DNA of 64,000 nucleotides from Uliginosibacterium sp036017065 (GCF_036017065.1 NZ_JAYXHR010000004.1:186001-250000); one strand, 5' to 3'. Shown: positions 43,576-52,571, counted from the stretch's first letter. The notes: a model not told the origin generated them from the sequence alone. Numbers and translations are program-made.

Positions 43576-44367
43576 TCACAGCGGATCGATATTGCCCAGC
43601 GCCACGCTGTTGAAGCCGGCATCCACGTACATGATTTCGCCGGTGATGCCGGAAGCCAGGTCGGAGGCCAGGAAGGCGGCAGCGTTGCCCACTTCGTCGA
43701 TGGTGACGTTGCGGCGCAGCGGGGCCTGCTTCTCGTTGTAGGACAGCAGCTTGCCGAAGCTGCCGATGCCGGAAGCGGCGAGCGTCTTGATCGGGCCGGC
43801 GGAAATGCCGTTCACGCGGGTGCCGGTCGGGCCGAGGGACACGGCGGTGTAGCGCACCGACGCTTCCAGGCTGGCCTTGGCCAGACCCATGATGTTGTAG
43901 TTCGGCAGGGTACGCACGGCGCCCAGGTAGGACAGCGTCAGCAGCGAGCCATTGCGGCCGGCCATCAGCGGGCGGGCGGCCTTGGCCAGCGCCGGGAAGC
44001 TGTAGGCCGACACTTCGTGCGCGGTGCGGAAGGCTTCGCGCGACAGGCCGTCGAGGAAGTCACCCTCCAGCGCTTCACCCGGGGCGAAGGCGATGGAGTG
44101 GACCAGGCCGTCGAGGTAATCCCAGTCCTTGCCGAGTGCGGTGAACAGGCCGTCGATCTGGGCGTCGTCGGCGACGTCCAGCGGATACACCAGCTTGCTG
44201 TCGAATTCGGCAGCGAACTTGGTGATGCGGTCGAGGAAGCGGTCGTTCTGGTAGGTGAAGGCGAGCTGCGCGCCTTCGCGATGCATGGCCTTGGCGACGC
44301 CATAGGCGATGGAGCGGTTGGAGAGCAGGCCACAGATAAGGATGCGTTTGCCGGCCAGGAAACCCAT
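43576..44367 (-). CDS. fabI: Enoyl-ACP reductase (NADH), FabI
   Basis: Last reduction of each fatty-acid elongation cycle; the triclosan target. 263 aa from the ATG 44365-44367 (MGFLAGKRILICGLLSNRSIAYG). Active-site Tyr and Lys in YNIMGLAKASLEASVRYTAVSLG, and cofactor region ILICGLLSN. The reading frame stays open upstream, but no start there has support. Confidence 0.96.
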   Translation of the reverse strand: MGFLAGKRILICGLLSNRSIAYGVAKAMHREGAQLAFTYQNDRFLDRITKFAAEFDSKLVYPLDVADDAQIDGLFTALGKDWDYLDGLVHSIAFAPGEALEGDFLDGLSREAFRTAHEVSAYSFPALAKAARPLMAGRNGSLLTLSYLGAVRTLPNYNIMGLAKASLEASVRYTAVSLGPTGTRVNGISAGPIKTLAASGIGSFGKLLSYNEKQAPLRRNVTIDEVGNAAAFLASDLASGITGEIMYVDAGFNSVALGNIDPL

Positions 44368-44496
44368 TGCTGACTCCCGTAGGTGTTCTTTTGGAAAGCG
44401 CGGATTATACGCGCGGGACAGGCCCCGTCCGGGGCCTTGAATGCGTTGCGACGGGCGTGTCACGACGCAGGAGAGGGGCGAGAGAGGGGCAAGAGA

Positions 44497-44535
44497 GCAA
44501 GACAAGGGCGCAGGCACCGCGAGGCACCTGCGCCC
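44497..44535 (-). terminator. Terminator-like hairpin after the parvulin gene
   Basis: GGGCGCAGG and CCTGCGCCC form a 9-bp stem with a 12-base loop; the minus-strand continuation TTGTCTTG is only weakly T-rich. Confidence 0.55.
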
Positions 44536-44554
44536 TGTCAGGACTGCGAGCGGC

Positions 44555-45367
44555 TTACTCGACCTTGGACTTGCTGACCAGGTCGGTCACGTATTTCTGC
44601 AGGGCCTGTTGCTGCATGCCCTGCATGATGCGCGGCTTCAGTTCGTCGAAGCTGGGGTTCTGCGCCTTGCGGGTGTCTTCCAGCAGGATGATGTGGTAGC
44701 CGAACTGGGTCTTCACGGCCTGCGGCGTGAACTTGCCCTTTTCCAGCTTGCCGAGGGCTGCGGAGAATTCCGGCACATAGGCGCTGCCACGGGCCCAGCC
44801 CAGTTCGCCGCCGTTGTCCTTGCTGCCCGGATCGATCGAGATTTCCTTGGCCAGGGCTTCGAACTTGGCGCCGGCCTGCAGCTTCTTGATGGCGGCCTGG
44901 GCTTCGGCTTCAGTGGCAACCAGGATGTGACGGCCCTGGTACTCGGTGTCGCCGGCCTGGGCGGCCACCTTGTCGTACTCGGCCTTGGCCTGGGCTTCGC
45001 TCACCGGGTTCTTCTTGGCCCAGTCTTCCATGAAGGTGTTGACCAGCATTTCGTCGCGCACGTAGTCCATGCGCTGGCGCACCGCTGCATCCTTGTCGAA
45101 GCCGCGCTTGCGTGCTTCCTGCAGCAGTACTTCGCGACGGATCAGGTGCTCGCGGACCTGCGTCTTCAGTTGCGGATCGTTGGGGTTGGCGCCCTGGGCG
45201 GCCTGTTCCTTGATCAGCAGTTCGCCCAGCGAGGCCGGGATGGCCTGGCCATTCACCTTGGCGATGGTGGTGCCGTTGGTACCGGTGGCTGCCGGCTTGG
45301 TTTGCGCGAACGCGGGGGCCGCTGCAATCAGCAGGGCGGCGGCCAGGGAGCTCAGTCGGTAGTTCAT
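44555..45367 (-). CDS. Periplasmic parvulin peptidyl-prolyl isomerase
   Basis: 270 aa, signal peptide ALLIAAAPAFA/QTK. N-terminal SurA/PrsA-like helical part, then a PpiC/rotamase domain at about 135-235 (YQGRHILVATEAEAQAAIKKL, LGWARGSAYVPEFSAALGKL, VKTQFGYHIILLED). Assists folding of outer-membrane or secreted proteins. Third gene of yciB-bolA-ppi. Confidence 0.93.
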   Translation of the reverse strand: MNYRLSSLAAALLIAAAPAFAQTKPAATGTNGTTIAKVNGQAIPASLGELLIKEQAAQGANPNDPQLKTQVREHLIRREVLLQEARKRGFDKDAAVRQRMDYVRDEMLVNTFMEDWAKKNPVSEAQAKAEYDKVAAQAGDTEYQGRHILVATEAEAQAAIKKLQAGAKFEALAKEISIDPGSKDNGGELGWARGSAYVPEFSAALGKLEKGKFTPQAVKTQFGYHIILLEDTRKAQNPSFDELKPRIMQGMQQQALQKYVTDLVSKSKVE

Positions 45368-45433
45368 GGGGTTTCCTTGAGGTGGGAGGGTTGCTCGGGA
45401 GCGACGCGTGGCGTGATGCAGAATTCGGCCTGT

Positions 45434-45730
45434 TCAGCGCCGGCCCGCGGCTTCCTCGGGGGTCAGGGCCGTGATGGCAAGGGCGTGGATCTCACGCTGC
45501 ATCAAGGCTCCGAGTTGCTGGTAGACGTGGCGATGGCGGGCAAGCGGTTTTTCGCCAGCGAATGCCGTCGACACGATGGTCAGTCGATAGTGCCCACCCC
45601 CGCTGGCAGCGCCGGCATGGCCGGCGTGCTTGTGGCTTTCGTCCTCGATTTCCACGAGGCTGGGCGACAGCGGCGCCAGGGCCGAGCGCATGCGCTCGAT
45701 GGTGGGGTTGGCAGGGGTGGCGGGGGCCAT
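45434..45730 (-). CDS. BolA family protein
   Basis: 98 aa; the ATG at 45728-45730 follows CTGAGGTG. BolA fold with RMRSALAPLSPSLVEIEDESHKHAGH, HYRLTIVSTAFAGEKPLARHRHVYQQLGALM. BolA proteins work with monothiol glutaredoxins in Fe-S handling. Between yciB (13 bases) and the parvulin gene. Confidence 0.93.
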   Translation of the reverse strand: MAPATPANPTIERMRSALAPLSPSLVEIEDESHKHAGHAGAASGGGHYRLTIVSTAFAGEKPLARHRHVYQQLGALMQREIHALAITALTPEEAAGRR

Positions 45731-45743
45731 GGTCACCTCAGGC

Positions 45744-46277
45744 TTACTTCCCGTCTTCGGGCAGGTAGCGCGCGATGGCGAAACCCTGCGCGAGGACGAA
45801 GACGAACATCAGGCCCATGCCGCCGAAGAGCTTGAAGTTGACCCAGGCCTCTTCGGAAAAGTTGTACGCGATGTAGATGTTGAGCACGCCCATCAGCGCG
45901 AAGAAACCTACCCAGGCCCAGTTGAGCCGTGCCCACACCGGGTCGGGCAGGACGAGCTGGCCATTCATGAGCTGGCGCAGGAAGTTGCGGCCCAGCAGCG
46001 CGCCGCCGGCCAGTACGCCCGCCATCGCCCAGTACAGCACCGTCGGCTTCCATTTGATGAAGGTCGGATCGTGCAGCACCAGTGTCAGGCCGCCGAACAC
46101 CACGACGATGACCAGGCTGGCCCACATCATCGGCTCGACCTTCTTCAGCACGAAGTGCGCATACGCCAGTTGCAACAGCGTCGCGACGATGGCCACACCG
46201 GTGGCGGTGTAGATGTCGGCGAACTTGTAGGCGACGAAGAAAAGGACGACCGGAAAGAAATCGAGGAGCAGTTTCAT
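45744..46277 (-). CDS. yciB: Inner membrane septation-type protein YciB/IspZ
   Basis: 177 aa, four to five hydrophobic segments; MKLLLDFFPVVLFFVAYKFADIYTATGVAI and LLGRNFLRQLMNGQLVLPDPVWARLNWAW are family signatures. Affects cell envelope and septation in E. coli. First gene of the yciB-bolA-ppi group. Confidence 0.95.
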   Translation of the reverse strand: MKLLLDFFPVVLFFVAYKFADIYTATGVAIVATLLQLAYAHFVLKKVEPMMWASLVIVVVFGGLTLVLHDPTFIKWKPTVLYWAMAGVLAGGALLGRNFLRQLMNGQLVLPDPVWARLNWAWVGFFALMGVLNIYIAYNFSEEAWVNFKLFGGMGLMFVFVLAQGFAIARYLPEDGK

Positions 46278-46310
46278 GGCGGCGCATTATAGACGAGGGC
46301 AGACCACCCT

Positions 46311-47648
46311 TCAGGCGCCTTGCAGCACCAGACAGGCGCGCAAACCGCCTCCCTGGCGTGGCAGCAAGGCCAGGTGCCCACCGTGCAGGCGGGCTACCCG
46401 CTCCACGATGGCCAGTCCGAGGCCCGAGCCCTTGGTGTCGGTACGGGCTGTTTCCAGGCGGGTGAACGGGCGCTTCATGCGTTCCGCCTCTTCCGGCGGG
46501 ATGCCCGGCCCGCGGTCGGCAACCTCGACCATCAGGCGGCCGGCCTCGCGATGGACCCGGATTTCGATCGGCAGTTCGTCGCCCGCGTAGCGCAGGGCAT
46601 TGTCGATCAGGTTGGCGATGGCACGGCGCAGGGCCAGCGGGCGCACACGCGCAGGAAGCGGGTCCGCCTCGGCGAGCACCACCGGGCGTTTGCGGCGGGT
46701 GTAGGGCAGCACCACCTCGGCGGCCAGGGCCTGCAGGTCGATCTCGCTGGCCGGTTCGGCCTGGGCGCCGCGCGCGAAGTCGAGGAACTGGCTGATGATG
46801 CGGTCCATCTCCTCGATGTCGCCGCACATGGCGTCCACGTCGTCCTGTGCCGCGCCCGACATTTCGATGCCCAGGCGTAGGCGGGCGAGAGGCGTGCGCA
46901 AATCGTGCGACACGCCGGCGAGGATCAGCGCGCGGTCGGATTCCAGCTGGGCCAGGTCGTGCGACATCTGGTTGAAGGCGCTGGCGACCTCGGCCACTTC
47001 GCTGGGCCCGGTTTCCGGCACCGGCGGCGGCAGGTGGCCGCGGCCGACCTCACGGGCGGCCCGTTCCAGGCTTTTCAGCGAACGGGTGACGCTCAACACG
47101 AGGAAGTAGGCGCCCAGCAGCGCCAGCACGCCGACCACGGCACCCCAGAACAGCCATTCGCTGCCGCGCGCGCGGGCGAAGCGCTCGGGGGGCAGCATCA
47201 CCCAGTACTCGTCTTCCGGAATGTCCTCGTCGAGACGGAAGCTGACGAAGAAGCCTTCCTCTCCGCTCAGTTCCGTCGCCATCCGGGTGTGCGGCCCCAG
47301 GCGTTGCCGTACTTCCTGGATGACCAGCGTGTCCTCGACCAGCCGGGCGTCGTCAGTCGCCTCCGCCGGATAGATGCGGATGCCTTCCTGGGTGCTCAGT
47401 TCGTAGAGCAGGGCGTAGCGCTGGTTGATGTCGGAGGCGAGCAGGGCGTTGCGGGTGAGGTTCACCACGCTGACCAGCAACTGCGCCACCTGGCGGGCGC
47501 GCGGCTGCACCGCGTAGCGCTCGTAGATGAACAGCCACGCGCCCAGCGACAGCACCATCAGCAGGGCGATGAGGAGGGTGGTGCGCCACAGGAGCGTGCG
47601 CGGATGCGGCACCCGCCGCAAGCGCTGCAGCATCGCTTCCATCGTCAT
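46311..47648 (-). CDS. envZ: Sensor histidine kinase EnvZ
   Basis: 445 aa. Membrane segments at about 20-42 and 165-187 enclose a periplasmic sensor; HAMP follows, with SVTRSLKSLERAAREVGRGHLPPPVPE; phospho-acceptor H248 in GVSHDLRTPLARLRL; HATPase with NLIDNALRYAGDELP, VADRGPGIPPEE and KGSGLGLAIVERVARLHGG. Partner of OmpR upstream, 93 bases away. An ATG two codons downstream is an alternative start. Confidence 0.93.
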   Translation of the reverse strand: MTMEAMLQRLRRVPHPRTLLWRTTLLIALLMVLSLGAWLFIYERYAVQPRARQVAQLLVSVVNLTRNALLASDINQRYALLYELSTQEGIRIYPAEATDDARLVEDTLVIQEVRQRLGPHTRMATELSGEEGFFVSFRLDEDIPEDEYWVMLPPERFARARGSEWLFWGAVVGVLALLGAYFLVLSVTRSLKSLERAAREVGRGHLPPPVPETGPSEVAEVASAFNQMSHDLAQLESDRALILAGVSHDLRTPLARLRLGIEMSGAAQDDVDAMCGDIEEMDRIISQFLDFARGAQAEPASEIDLQALAAEVVLPYTRRKRPVVLAEADPLPARVRPLALRRAIANLIDNALRYAGDELPIEIRVHREAGRLMVEVADRGPGIPPEEAERMKRPFTRLETARTDTKGSGLGLAIVERVARLHGGHLALLPRQGGGLRACLVLQGA

Positions 47649-47741
47649 GAGGGGTCGGAGAGGCGCTGCGAAAGGGCGGGCAGAAACGCGACGGATTGCG
47701 CGACAGATAGCGCGACCGGAAGCGGAGGGGACAGCGCGGCC

Positions 47742-48485
47742 TCAGGCATCGGCCGGCTTGCTGTCGTCCGGCACGAAGACATAGCCGAAGCCCCACACCG
47801 TCTGGATGTAGCGCGGCTTGGCGGGTTCGTCCTCCACCAGCTTGCGCAGGCGGGAGATCTGCACGTCGATGGACCGGTCGAAGACGTCGTACTCGCGGCC
47901 GCGCGCCAGTTCCATCAGCTTGTCGCGCGACAGCGGCTGGCGCGGGTGTTGCAGCAACACCTTGAGCAGGCCGAATTCCCCCGTGGTGAGCGTCGCCTCC
48001 TCGCCGTCGCGCAGCATGCGGCGGGTGGAGAGATTCACTTCGACGCGGCCGAAGCTCACCACTTCCTCGGTCAGCGTGGGCGCGCCCGGCGTGGATCTCG
48101 GCTGGCGGCGCAGCACCGCATTCACCCGGGCGACCAGTTCGCGCGGATTGAAAGGCTTGGGCAGGTAATCGTCGGCGCCCAGTTCCAGGCCGACGATGCG
48201 GTCCACCTCGTCGCTGCGCGCGGTCAGCATGATGATCGGCAGGCTGCTGTCGGCCGCGCGCAGGCGGCGGCAGATCGCCAGGCCGTCCTCCCCGGGCAGC
48301 ATCAGGTCCAGCACCATCAGGTCGAAATGCTCGCGGGACAGTGCGCGATCCATCTGCGCGGCGTCCGGCACGGCCTTCACGGCGAAGCCCTGTTCTTCCA
48401 GGTAGCGGTCGAGCAGGCTGCGCAGGCGGGCATCGTCGTCCACGACGAGGATGCGGTGCTTTTCGCGGGTCTTGGTGTTTTCCAT
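47742..48485 (-). CDS. ompR: Osmolarity response regulator OmpR
   Basis: 247 aa from the ATG 48483-48485. Receiver with D60 (VLDLMLPGEDGLAICRRLR) and a winged-helix DNA-binding domain (LTTGEFGLLKVLLQHPRQPLSRDKLMELARGREYD, YIQTVWGFGYVFVPD). The sequence follows E. coli OmpR closely across both domains. The next gene upstream, on the other strand, has TTACA tandem repeats that could be OmpR sites (48570-48615). Confidence 0.96.
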   Translation of the reverse strand: MENTKTREKHRILVVDDDARLRSLLDRYLEEQGFAVKAVPDAAQMDRALSREHFDLMVLDLMLPGEDGLAICRRLRAADSSLPIIMLTARSDEVDRIVGLELGADDYLPKPFNPRELVARVNAVLRRQPRSTPGAPTLTEEVVSFGRVEVNLSTRRMLRDGEEATLTTGEFGLLKVLLQHPRQPLSRDKLMELARGREYDVFDRSIDVQISRLRKLVEDEPAKPRYIQTVWGFGYVFVPDDSKPADA

Positions 48486-48569
48486 GAGGCCTATCGTAAT
48501 CAGCCGGGGCGTCACTGTCAGCCGGCCGTGACCCCAAGCGTTGCGGGATGTTGCAAAAAAGCCGACTGA

Positions 48570-48615
48570 TTACATGCGCTTACAAACTCGCTGCGGAGGC
48601 AACAAAGACCTTACA
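48570..48615 (+). promoter_or_regulatory. Phased TTACA repeats, candidate OmpR-type sites
   Basis: TTACA at 48570, 48580 and 48611; offsets of 10 and 31 keep them on one face of the helix, and the first pair has the 10-base period expected of OmpR-family tandem binding. They lie between the divergent ompR and the gene at 48677, 60 to 110 bases before its start. Confidence 0.5.
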
Positions 48616-48676
48616 GCCCCGGCGGAACATGGCTGCACGGCAATCGCGCCGGACCGCATACGTGGAGGACCGCAGC

Positions 48677-49270
48677 ATGAACCACCCCGAGACCATACTG
48701 CATGACAAGCCGGCAACCAGCCTGTTCATCCTTGCCCTCATCGCGCTGGCAGCCGCGCCAGCGCAGGCTTCCGGGGGACACGCGCGCAACGAACGCATTG
48801 CCCGGGGCGTGGCCAGCGGCGCGCTGACAGCGCGCGAAGCGCGTGGCTTGAAGGCCGGCCAGCAGGCCCTGCGCGCCGAGCGCCAGGCCTATGCCGGTGA
48901 CGGCCGCATCGACGCCGTCGAACGTGCCGACCTGCGCAGCGACGCCGCGCGGCTGGACCGCCAGATTTACAATCAGAAGCACGATGCGCAGGTGGCCGGC
49001 CGCGCTGGTGCGCCAGTCATCGACGCGTCGCAGCGCCGCCAGGGGCAACGCATCGCCCAGGGTGTGCGCAGCGGTGAGCTGACGCGCAGCGAGGCACAGG
49101 CGCTGGGCAGCGAGCAGCGTGCGATCCGCAGCGAGGAGCGCGCCTATCGCGCCGACGGCGTGCTGACGCGGGCCGAGCGGCAGGACCTGCGTGGCGACCA
49201 GCGCGATGCCAGTCACAACATCTACGAGGAAAAGCACGACGCGGAGCGGCATGACGCCGAGCGTCGCTAG
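48677..49270 (+). CDS. Secreted protein with two copies of a ~67-residue repeat
   Basis: 197 aa; signal peptide ALIALAAAPAQA/SGG. The ATG at 48677 follows TGGAGGACC. Residues about 39-105 and 124-190 are copies of one unit: E/QRIA-x-GV-x-SG-x-LT...EA...QRAxR..E.AY-x-x-DG-x-L...ER-x-DLR....IY-x-x-KHDAE. The DGRIDAVERADL and DGVLTRAERQDL segments resemble Ca-binding loops. The copies are 85 residues apart. I do not recognise a named family and cannot assign a function. Behind candidate OmpR sites. Confidence 0.7.
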   Translation: MNHPETILHDKPATSLFILALIALAAAPAQASGGHARNERIARGVASGALTAREARGLKAGQQALRAERQAYAGDGRIDAVERADLRSDAARLDRQIYNQKHDAQVAGRAGAPVIDASQRRQGQRIAQGVRSGELTRSEAQALGSEQRAIRSEERAYRADGVLTRAERQDLRGDQRDASHNIYEEKHDAERHDAERR

Positions 49271-49276
49271 TGGTTC

Positions 49277-49726
49277 ATGAGATTGCCGGGTCGTCGATTC
49301 CTGTCGTGGGGTCTGGCTGCGCTGGTGCTGGCGGGCGGGCTGGCATGTCCGCCCGTGCTGGCGCAGCCCGCGCCACGGCCGGATCGCGAGCGCCGCGAGC
49401 CGATCCAGCGCATGTCACCGTCCGACCGCGATGCCTTGCGGCAGGAGTTGATGGAGCGCCGCATGCGCCAGGCCGAACAGATGAACGAGCAGATGCGCCA
49501 GCAAATGCGCGAACAGATGCGTCAGCAGATGCAGCGCCAGCGCGAGTTGGAACGGGAGATGGAGCGTGACCGCGAGCGCATGCGCCCGCCGCCGCCCCGT
49601 GGGGATGATCGCAACGGCCCACGCGACCGCTTGCAGCCGCCGGAGCGCGGCGAACCGCTGCGCCGGCTGTCGCCTGAGGAAAGACGGCAATTGCGGCGCG
49701 ACGTGCGGGATGCGTATCGTGACTGA
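49277..49726 (+). CDS. Small secreted Met/Gln/Arg-rich protein
   Basis: 149 aa with signal peptide (LAALVLAGGLACPPVLA/QPA). The mature protein is dominated by charged helix; ten Met between residues 46 and 102, five of them spaced exactly four apart (M69, 73, 77, 81, 85). The end (RRLSPEERRQLRRDVRDAYRD) recalls small CpxP/Spy-like periplasmic helical proteins. Could be an oxidant-scavenging Met-rich protein or metal binder, both inferences. ATG six bases past the previous stop. Confidence 0.65.
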   Translation: MRLPGRRFLSWGLAALVLAGGLACPPVLAQPAPRPDRERREPIQRMSPSDRDALRQELMERRMRQAEQMNEQMRQQMREQMRQQMQRQRELEREMERDRERMRPPPPRGDDRNGPRDRLQPPERGEPLRRLSPEERRQLRRDVRDAYRD

Positions 49727-49821
49727 CAGGAAAGCCCGCCTTCCGCGCCTCCCCGGCGGCAACGTCGACGTCGTGACGGCGGGCGGATAACGAAGCGAAG
49801 CGAAGCGCAGAGGTTCCTTAC

Positions 49822-51393
49822 ATGCTGTCCCGCACCCCGTTGTTGCGTACCCCTCCATTCCGTACCCCACCATTCCGCACCCGGCTCTTCGGCACCTGCC
49901 TCCACCGCGCCACCGCCGGGCTGCTTGTCGGCCTCGGCATGCTGGTCTTCCAGGTGGCTTACGCCGCGACCAGCGGTCCCGCAGGGGCCATGGGGCCCGA
50001 CGATGCGCGTCACCTGCTGACCCGCAGCGGCTTCGCCCCCACGCCTGAGCAGATCGCCGACTACGCGAAGCTGTCGCGCAGCGAGGCGGTGGACCGCATC
50101 CTGGCCGGTACGCGCAGCACGCCGGTCACGGCCTGGCCGGACGAACTCGATGACTTCGTGCCCTACCGCATCGTGCGCACGATGAGCGAGCAGCAGCGTC
50201 GCGATGCCAACCGCGTGAATACCGTGCGCGGAGTCGAGTTGCGTGTCTGGTGGCTGGGCGAAATGCTGGTGACGCCGTCGCCGCTCACCGAACGCATGAC
50301 CTTGTTCTGGCACAACCACTTCGTGTCCAGCCAGGACAAGGTGCGCCCGGCCAAGCTGATGCTGCAGCAGAACCTGACGCTGCGCGAACATGCCACCGGC
50401 AATTTCGGCAAGCTGCTGACCGCCGCCTCCAAGGATCCGGCGATGCTGATCTACCTAGATGGCCGCAACAGCCGCAAGGGCCAGCCCAACGAGAACTTCG
50501 CGCGTGAGGTGATGGAGTTGTTCACCCTGGGCGAGGGCCACTACAGCGAACGCGACATAAAGGAAGCGGCGCGCGCCTTCACCGGCTGGGACATCGACGG
50601 CGAGAACGCGAAGTTCTTCTTCCGCGCCAACCAGCACGACACCGGTGTGAAGGAGATCTTCGGCAAGCGCGGCAACTTCAATGGCGACGATGTTCTGCGC
50701 CTGCTGCTGGAGCGCCGCGAAACCGCCGAGTTCATCAGCACCAAGCTGTGGCGCGAGTTCGTCTCCGCGCAAGCCGACAAGTCGGGCGTGCAGCAGGTGG
50801 CCGGCGTGCTGCGCGACTCCGGCTACGAGATCAAGCCGGCCCTGCGCACGCTGTTCCTCAGTGACGCCTTCTGGGCGCAGGACAACCGCGGTGCGCTGGT
50901 GAAGTCACCGGTCGACCTGGTGGTCGGTTCACTTCGCTCGCTGGAAGCCGATGTGCCCGACCCCTTGCCCTTCGTGCGCACCCTGCGCCAGATGGGGCAG
51001 GACCTGTTCGCACCACCTAACGTGCGCGGCTGGCCGGGGGGGGAATGGTGGATCAATTCGTCCTCGCTGCTGGACCGCAAGCAGTTCCTCGACCGGCTGG
51101 CGCGTGCCGACGATCCGAAGCGCATGGCGGCGCTGCGCCGTGTCGAAGGCAGCATGAGTGCCGCCAACGAAGTGCCGATGTCGCGCGAAGACCTGCGTCG
51201 TCGCGCGGCCATCGCGGTGCGCGAGATGGACGTGGATCTCGCTGGCTGGAGTGCCGAGCTCAAGCCGCTGGGCCTCAACGCCGACCGTGTATTGCTGCCG
51301 GTCGCGGCCGTCGACAACGGCATGGCGATGGCGGATGACAACAATGCCCGGGTGCGCGCGCTGCTGCTCGATCCGGCCTACCAGTTGAAGTAA
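49822..51393 (+). CDS. DUF1800 family exported protein
   Basis: 523 aa; LTRSGFAPTPEQIADYAKLSRSEAVDRIL, MTLFWHNHFVSSQDKV, NENFAREVMELFTLGEGHYSERDIKEAARAFTGW and PPNVRGWPGGEWWINSSSLLDR are DUF1800 landmarks. An export segment lies at about 33-52. The first 25 residues carry a four-fold RTPLL/RTPPF repeat encoded by a 15-base DNA repeat (49831-49890). Followed after 11 bases by the DUF1501 gene; the two families usually occur together in this order. Function unproven. Confidence 0.92.
   Translation: MLSRTPLLRTPPFRTPPFRTRLFGTCLHRATAGLLVGLGMLVFQVAYAATSGPAGAMGPDDARHLLTRSGFAPTPEQIADYAKLSRSEAVDRILAGTRSTPVTAWPDELDDFVPYRIVRTMSEQQRRDANRVNTVRGVELRVWWLGEMLVTPSPLTERMTLFWHNHFVSSQDKVRPAKLMLQQNLTLREHATGNFGKLLTAASKDPAMLIYLDGRNSRKGQPNENFAREVMELFTLGEGHYSERDIKEAARAFTGWDIDGENAKFFFRANQHDTGVKEIFGKRGNFNGDDVLRLLLERRETAEFISTKLWREFVSAQADKSGVQQVAGVLRDSGYEIKPALRTLFLSDAFWAQDNRGALVKSPVDLVVGSLRSLEADVPDPLPFVRTLRQMGQDLFAPPNVRGWPGGEWWINSSSLLDRKQFLDRLARADDPKRMAALRRVEGSMSAANEVPMSREDLRRRAAIAVREMDVDLAGWSAELKPLGLNADRVLLPVAAVDNGMAMADDNNARVRALLLDPAYQLK
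49831..49890 (+). repeat. 15-base in-frame minisatellite, four units
   Basis: Four units with consensus CGTACCCCNCCATTC encode RTPLL, RTPPF, RTPPF and RTRLF. Being a multiple of three it could change copy number without breaking the gene. Confidence 0.85.
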
Positions 51394-51404
51394 GGGAGCG
51401 CTGC

Positions 51405-52571
51405 ATGCAACGCCGTGATTTCCTGTCAGCCGCCCTGGGTGCCGGCGCCCTCAGCCTGCTGAGCCCGACCCTGGCCGTCGCGGCACCGGCCGCCGGCCGC
51501 TACCAGCGCCTGTTGATCCTCGTCGAGCTGAAAGGCGGCAACGACGGCCTGAACACCGTCGTCCCGCACGCCGACCCGGCCTACTACGCGCTTCGCCCGG
51601 AGATCGGCATCAAGCCGGAAGGCCTGATCGTGCTGGACGAGAAAAGCGCGCTGCACAAGTCGCTGGAGCCGCTGATGCCGCTGTGGGGCGGTGGCGAGAT
51701 GGCGATCATGCAGGGCGTCGGCTATCCGCAGCCCAACCTGTCGCACTTCCGCTCCATCGAGATCTGGGACACCGCCTCGAAGAGCGACGAGTACCTGCAG
51801 CAGGGCTGGCTGACGCGGGTGTTCAAGCAGTACCCGGCGCCACAGGACTTCTCCGCCGATGCGCTGGTGGTCGGCTCCGCCGATCTCGGCCCGGTGGCCG
51901 GTGGTGCGCGCGCCATCGCGCTGCAGGACCCTGCGGCCTTCAACCGCAACGCGCGCCTCGCGCAGGCCATGCAGACACCGGGTGGTGGCGCGCTGGCCCA
52001 CGTGCTGAAGGTGGAGCGTGACATCGCGCAGGCCGCCCGCAGCATCGGCAACAAGACGCCCACCACGCGTACCTTGAAGACCGTGTTCCCCGACAGCGGC
52101 TTCGGCCGCACCTGCAAGGCTGCCTGCGAAACCCTCGCCAGCGCACCGAACATCGCCGTCATGCGCCTGACGCTGGGCGGCTTCGACACCCACCAGAACC
52201 AGCTCGGTACCCACGCCAACCTGCTCAAGCAGTTCGCCGACGGCGTGGTGGCATTGCAGGCGGCGCTGACCGAGCTGGGCCGCTGGGACGACACGCTGAT
52301 CCTCAGCTACTCCGAATTCGGCCGTCGTCCGAAGCAGAACCAGAGCGCCGGCACCGACCACGGCACCGTGGCACCGCATTTCGCCTTCGGCGGCGGCGTG
52401 CAGGGCGGCATGTACGGCCACACGCCTTCGCTTGCCGAACTCGACGACAGCGGCAACCTGAAGCACGTCATCGACTTCCATTCGGTTTACGCAACGGTGA
52501 TGGAACGCTGGTGGGAGCTGCCGTCCGAGCCCTTGCTGGGCGCACGCTTCCAGCCGCTGGCCATCGTCTGA
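51405..52571 (+). CDS. DUF1501 family exported protein with twin-arginine signal
   Basis: 388 aa. Signal peptide starts MQRRDFLSAALGAGALSLL with an RRDFL twin-Arg motif and cleavage after AVAA, so Tat export of a folded protein is expected. Body: LLILVELKGGNDGLNTVVPHAD, GVGYPQPNLSHFRSIEIWDT, LGGFDTHQNQLGTH and SEFGRRPKQNQSAGTDHGT are DUF1501 signatures, an alkaline-phosphatase/sulfatase-like superfamily. Second gene after DUF1800. Confidence 0.93.
   Translation: MQRRDFLSAALGAGALSLLSPTLAVAAPAAGRYQRLLILVELKGGNDGLNTVVPHADPAYYALRPEIGIKPEGLIVLDEKSALHKSLEPLMPLWGGGEMAIMQGVGYPQPNLSHFRSIEIWDTASKSDEYLQQGWLTRVFKQYPAPQDFSADALVVGSADLGPVAGGARAIALQDPAAFNRNARLAQAMQTPGGGALAHVLKVERDIAQAARSIGNKTPTTRTLKTVFPDSGFGRTCKAACETLASAPNIAVMRLTLGGFDTHQNQLGTHANLLKQFADGVVALQAALTELGRWDDTLILSYSEFGRRPKQNQSAGTDHGTVAPHFAFGGGVQGGMYGHTPSLAELDDSGNLKHVIDFHSVYATVMERWWELPSEPLLGARFQPLAIV

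Noticed and set aside
43501..44554. Extended fabI frame to 44517
   Set aside because: The extra residues match no FabI; MGFLAGKRILICG is the usual N-terminus.
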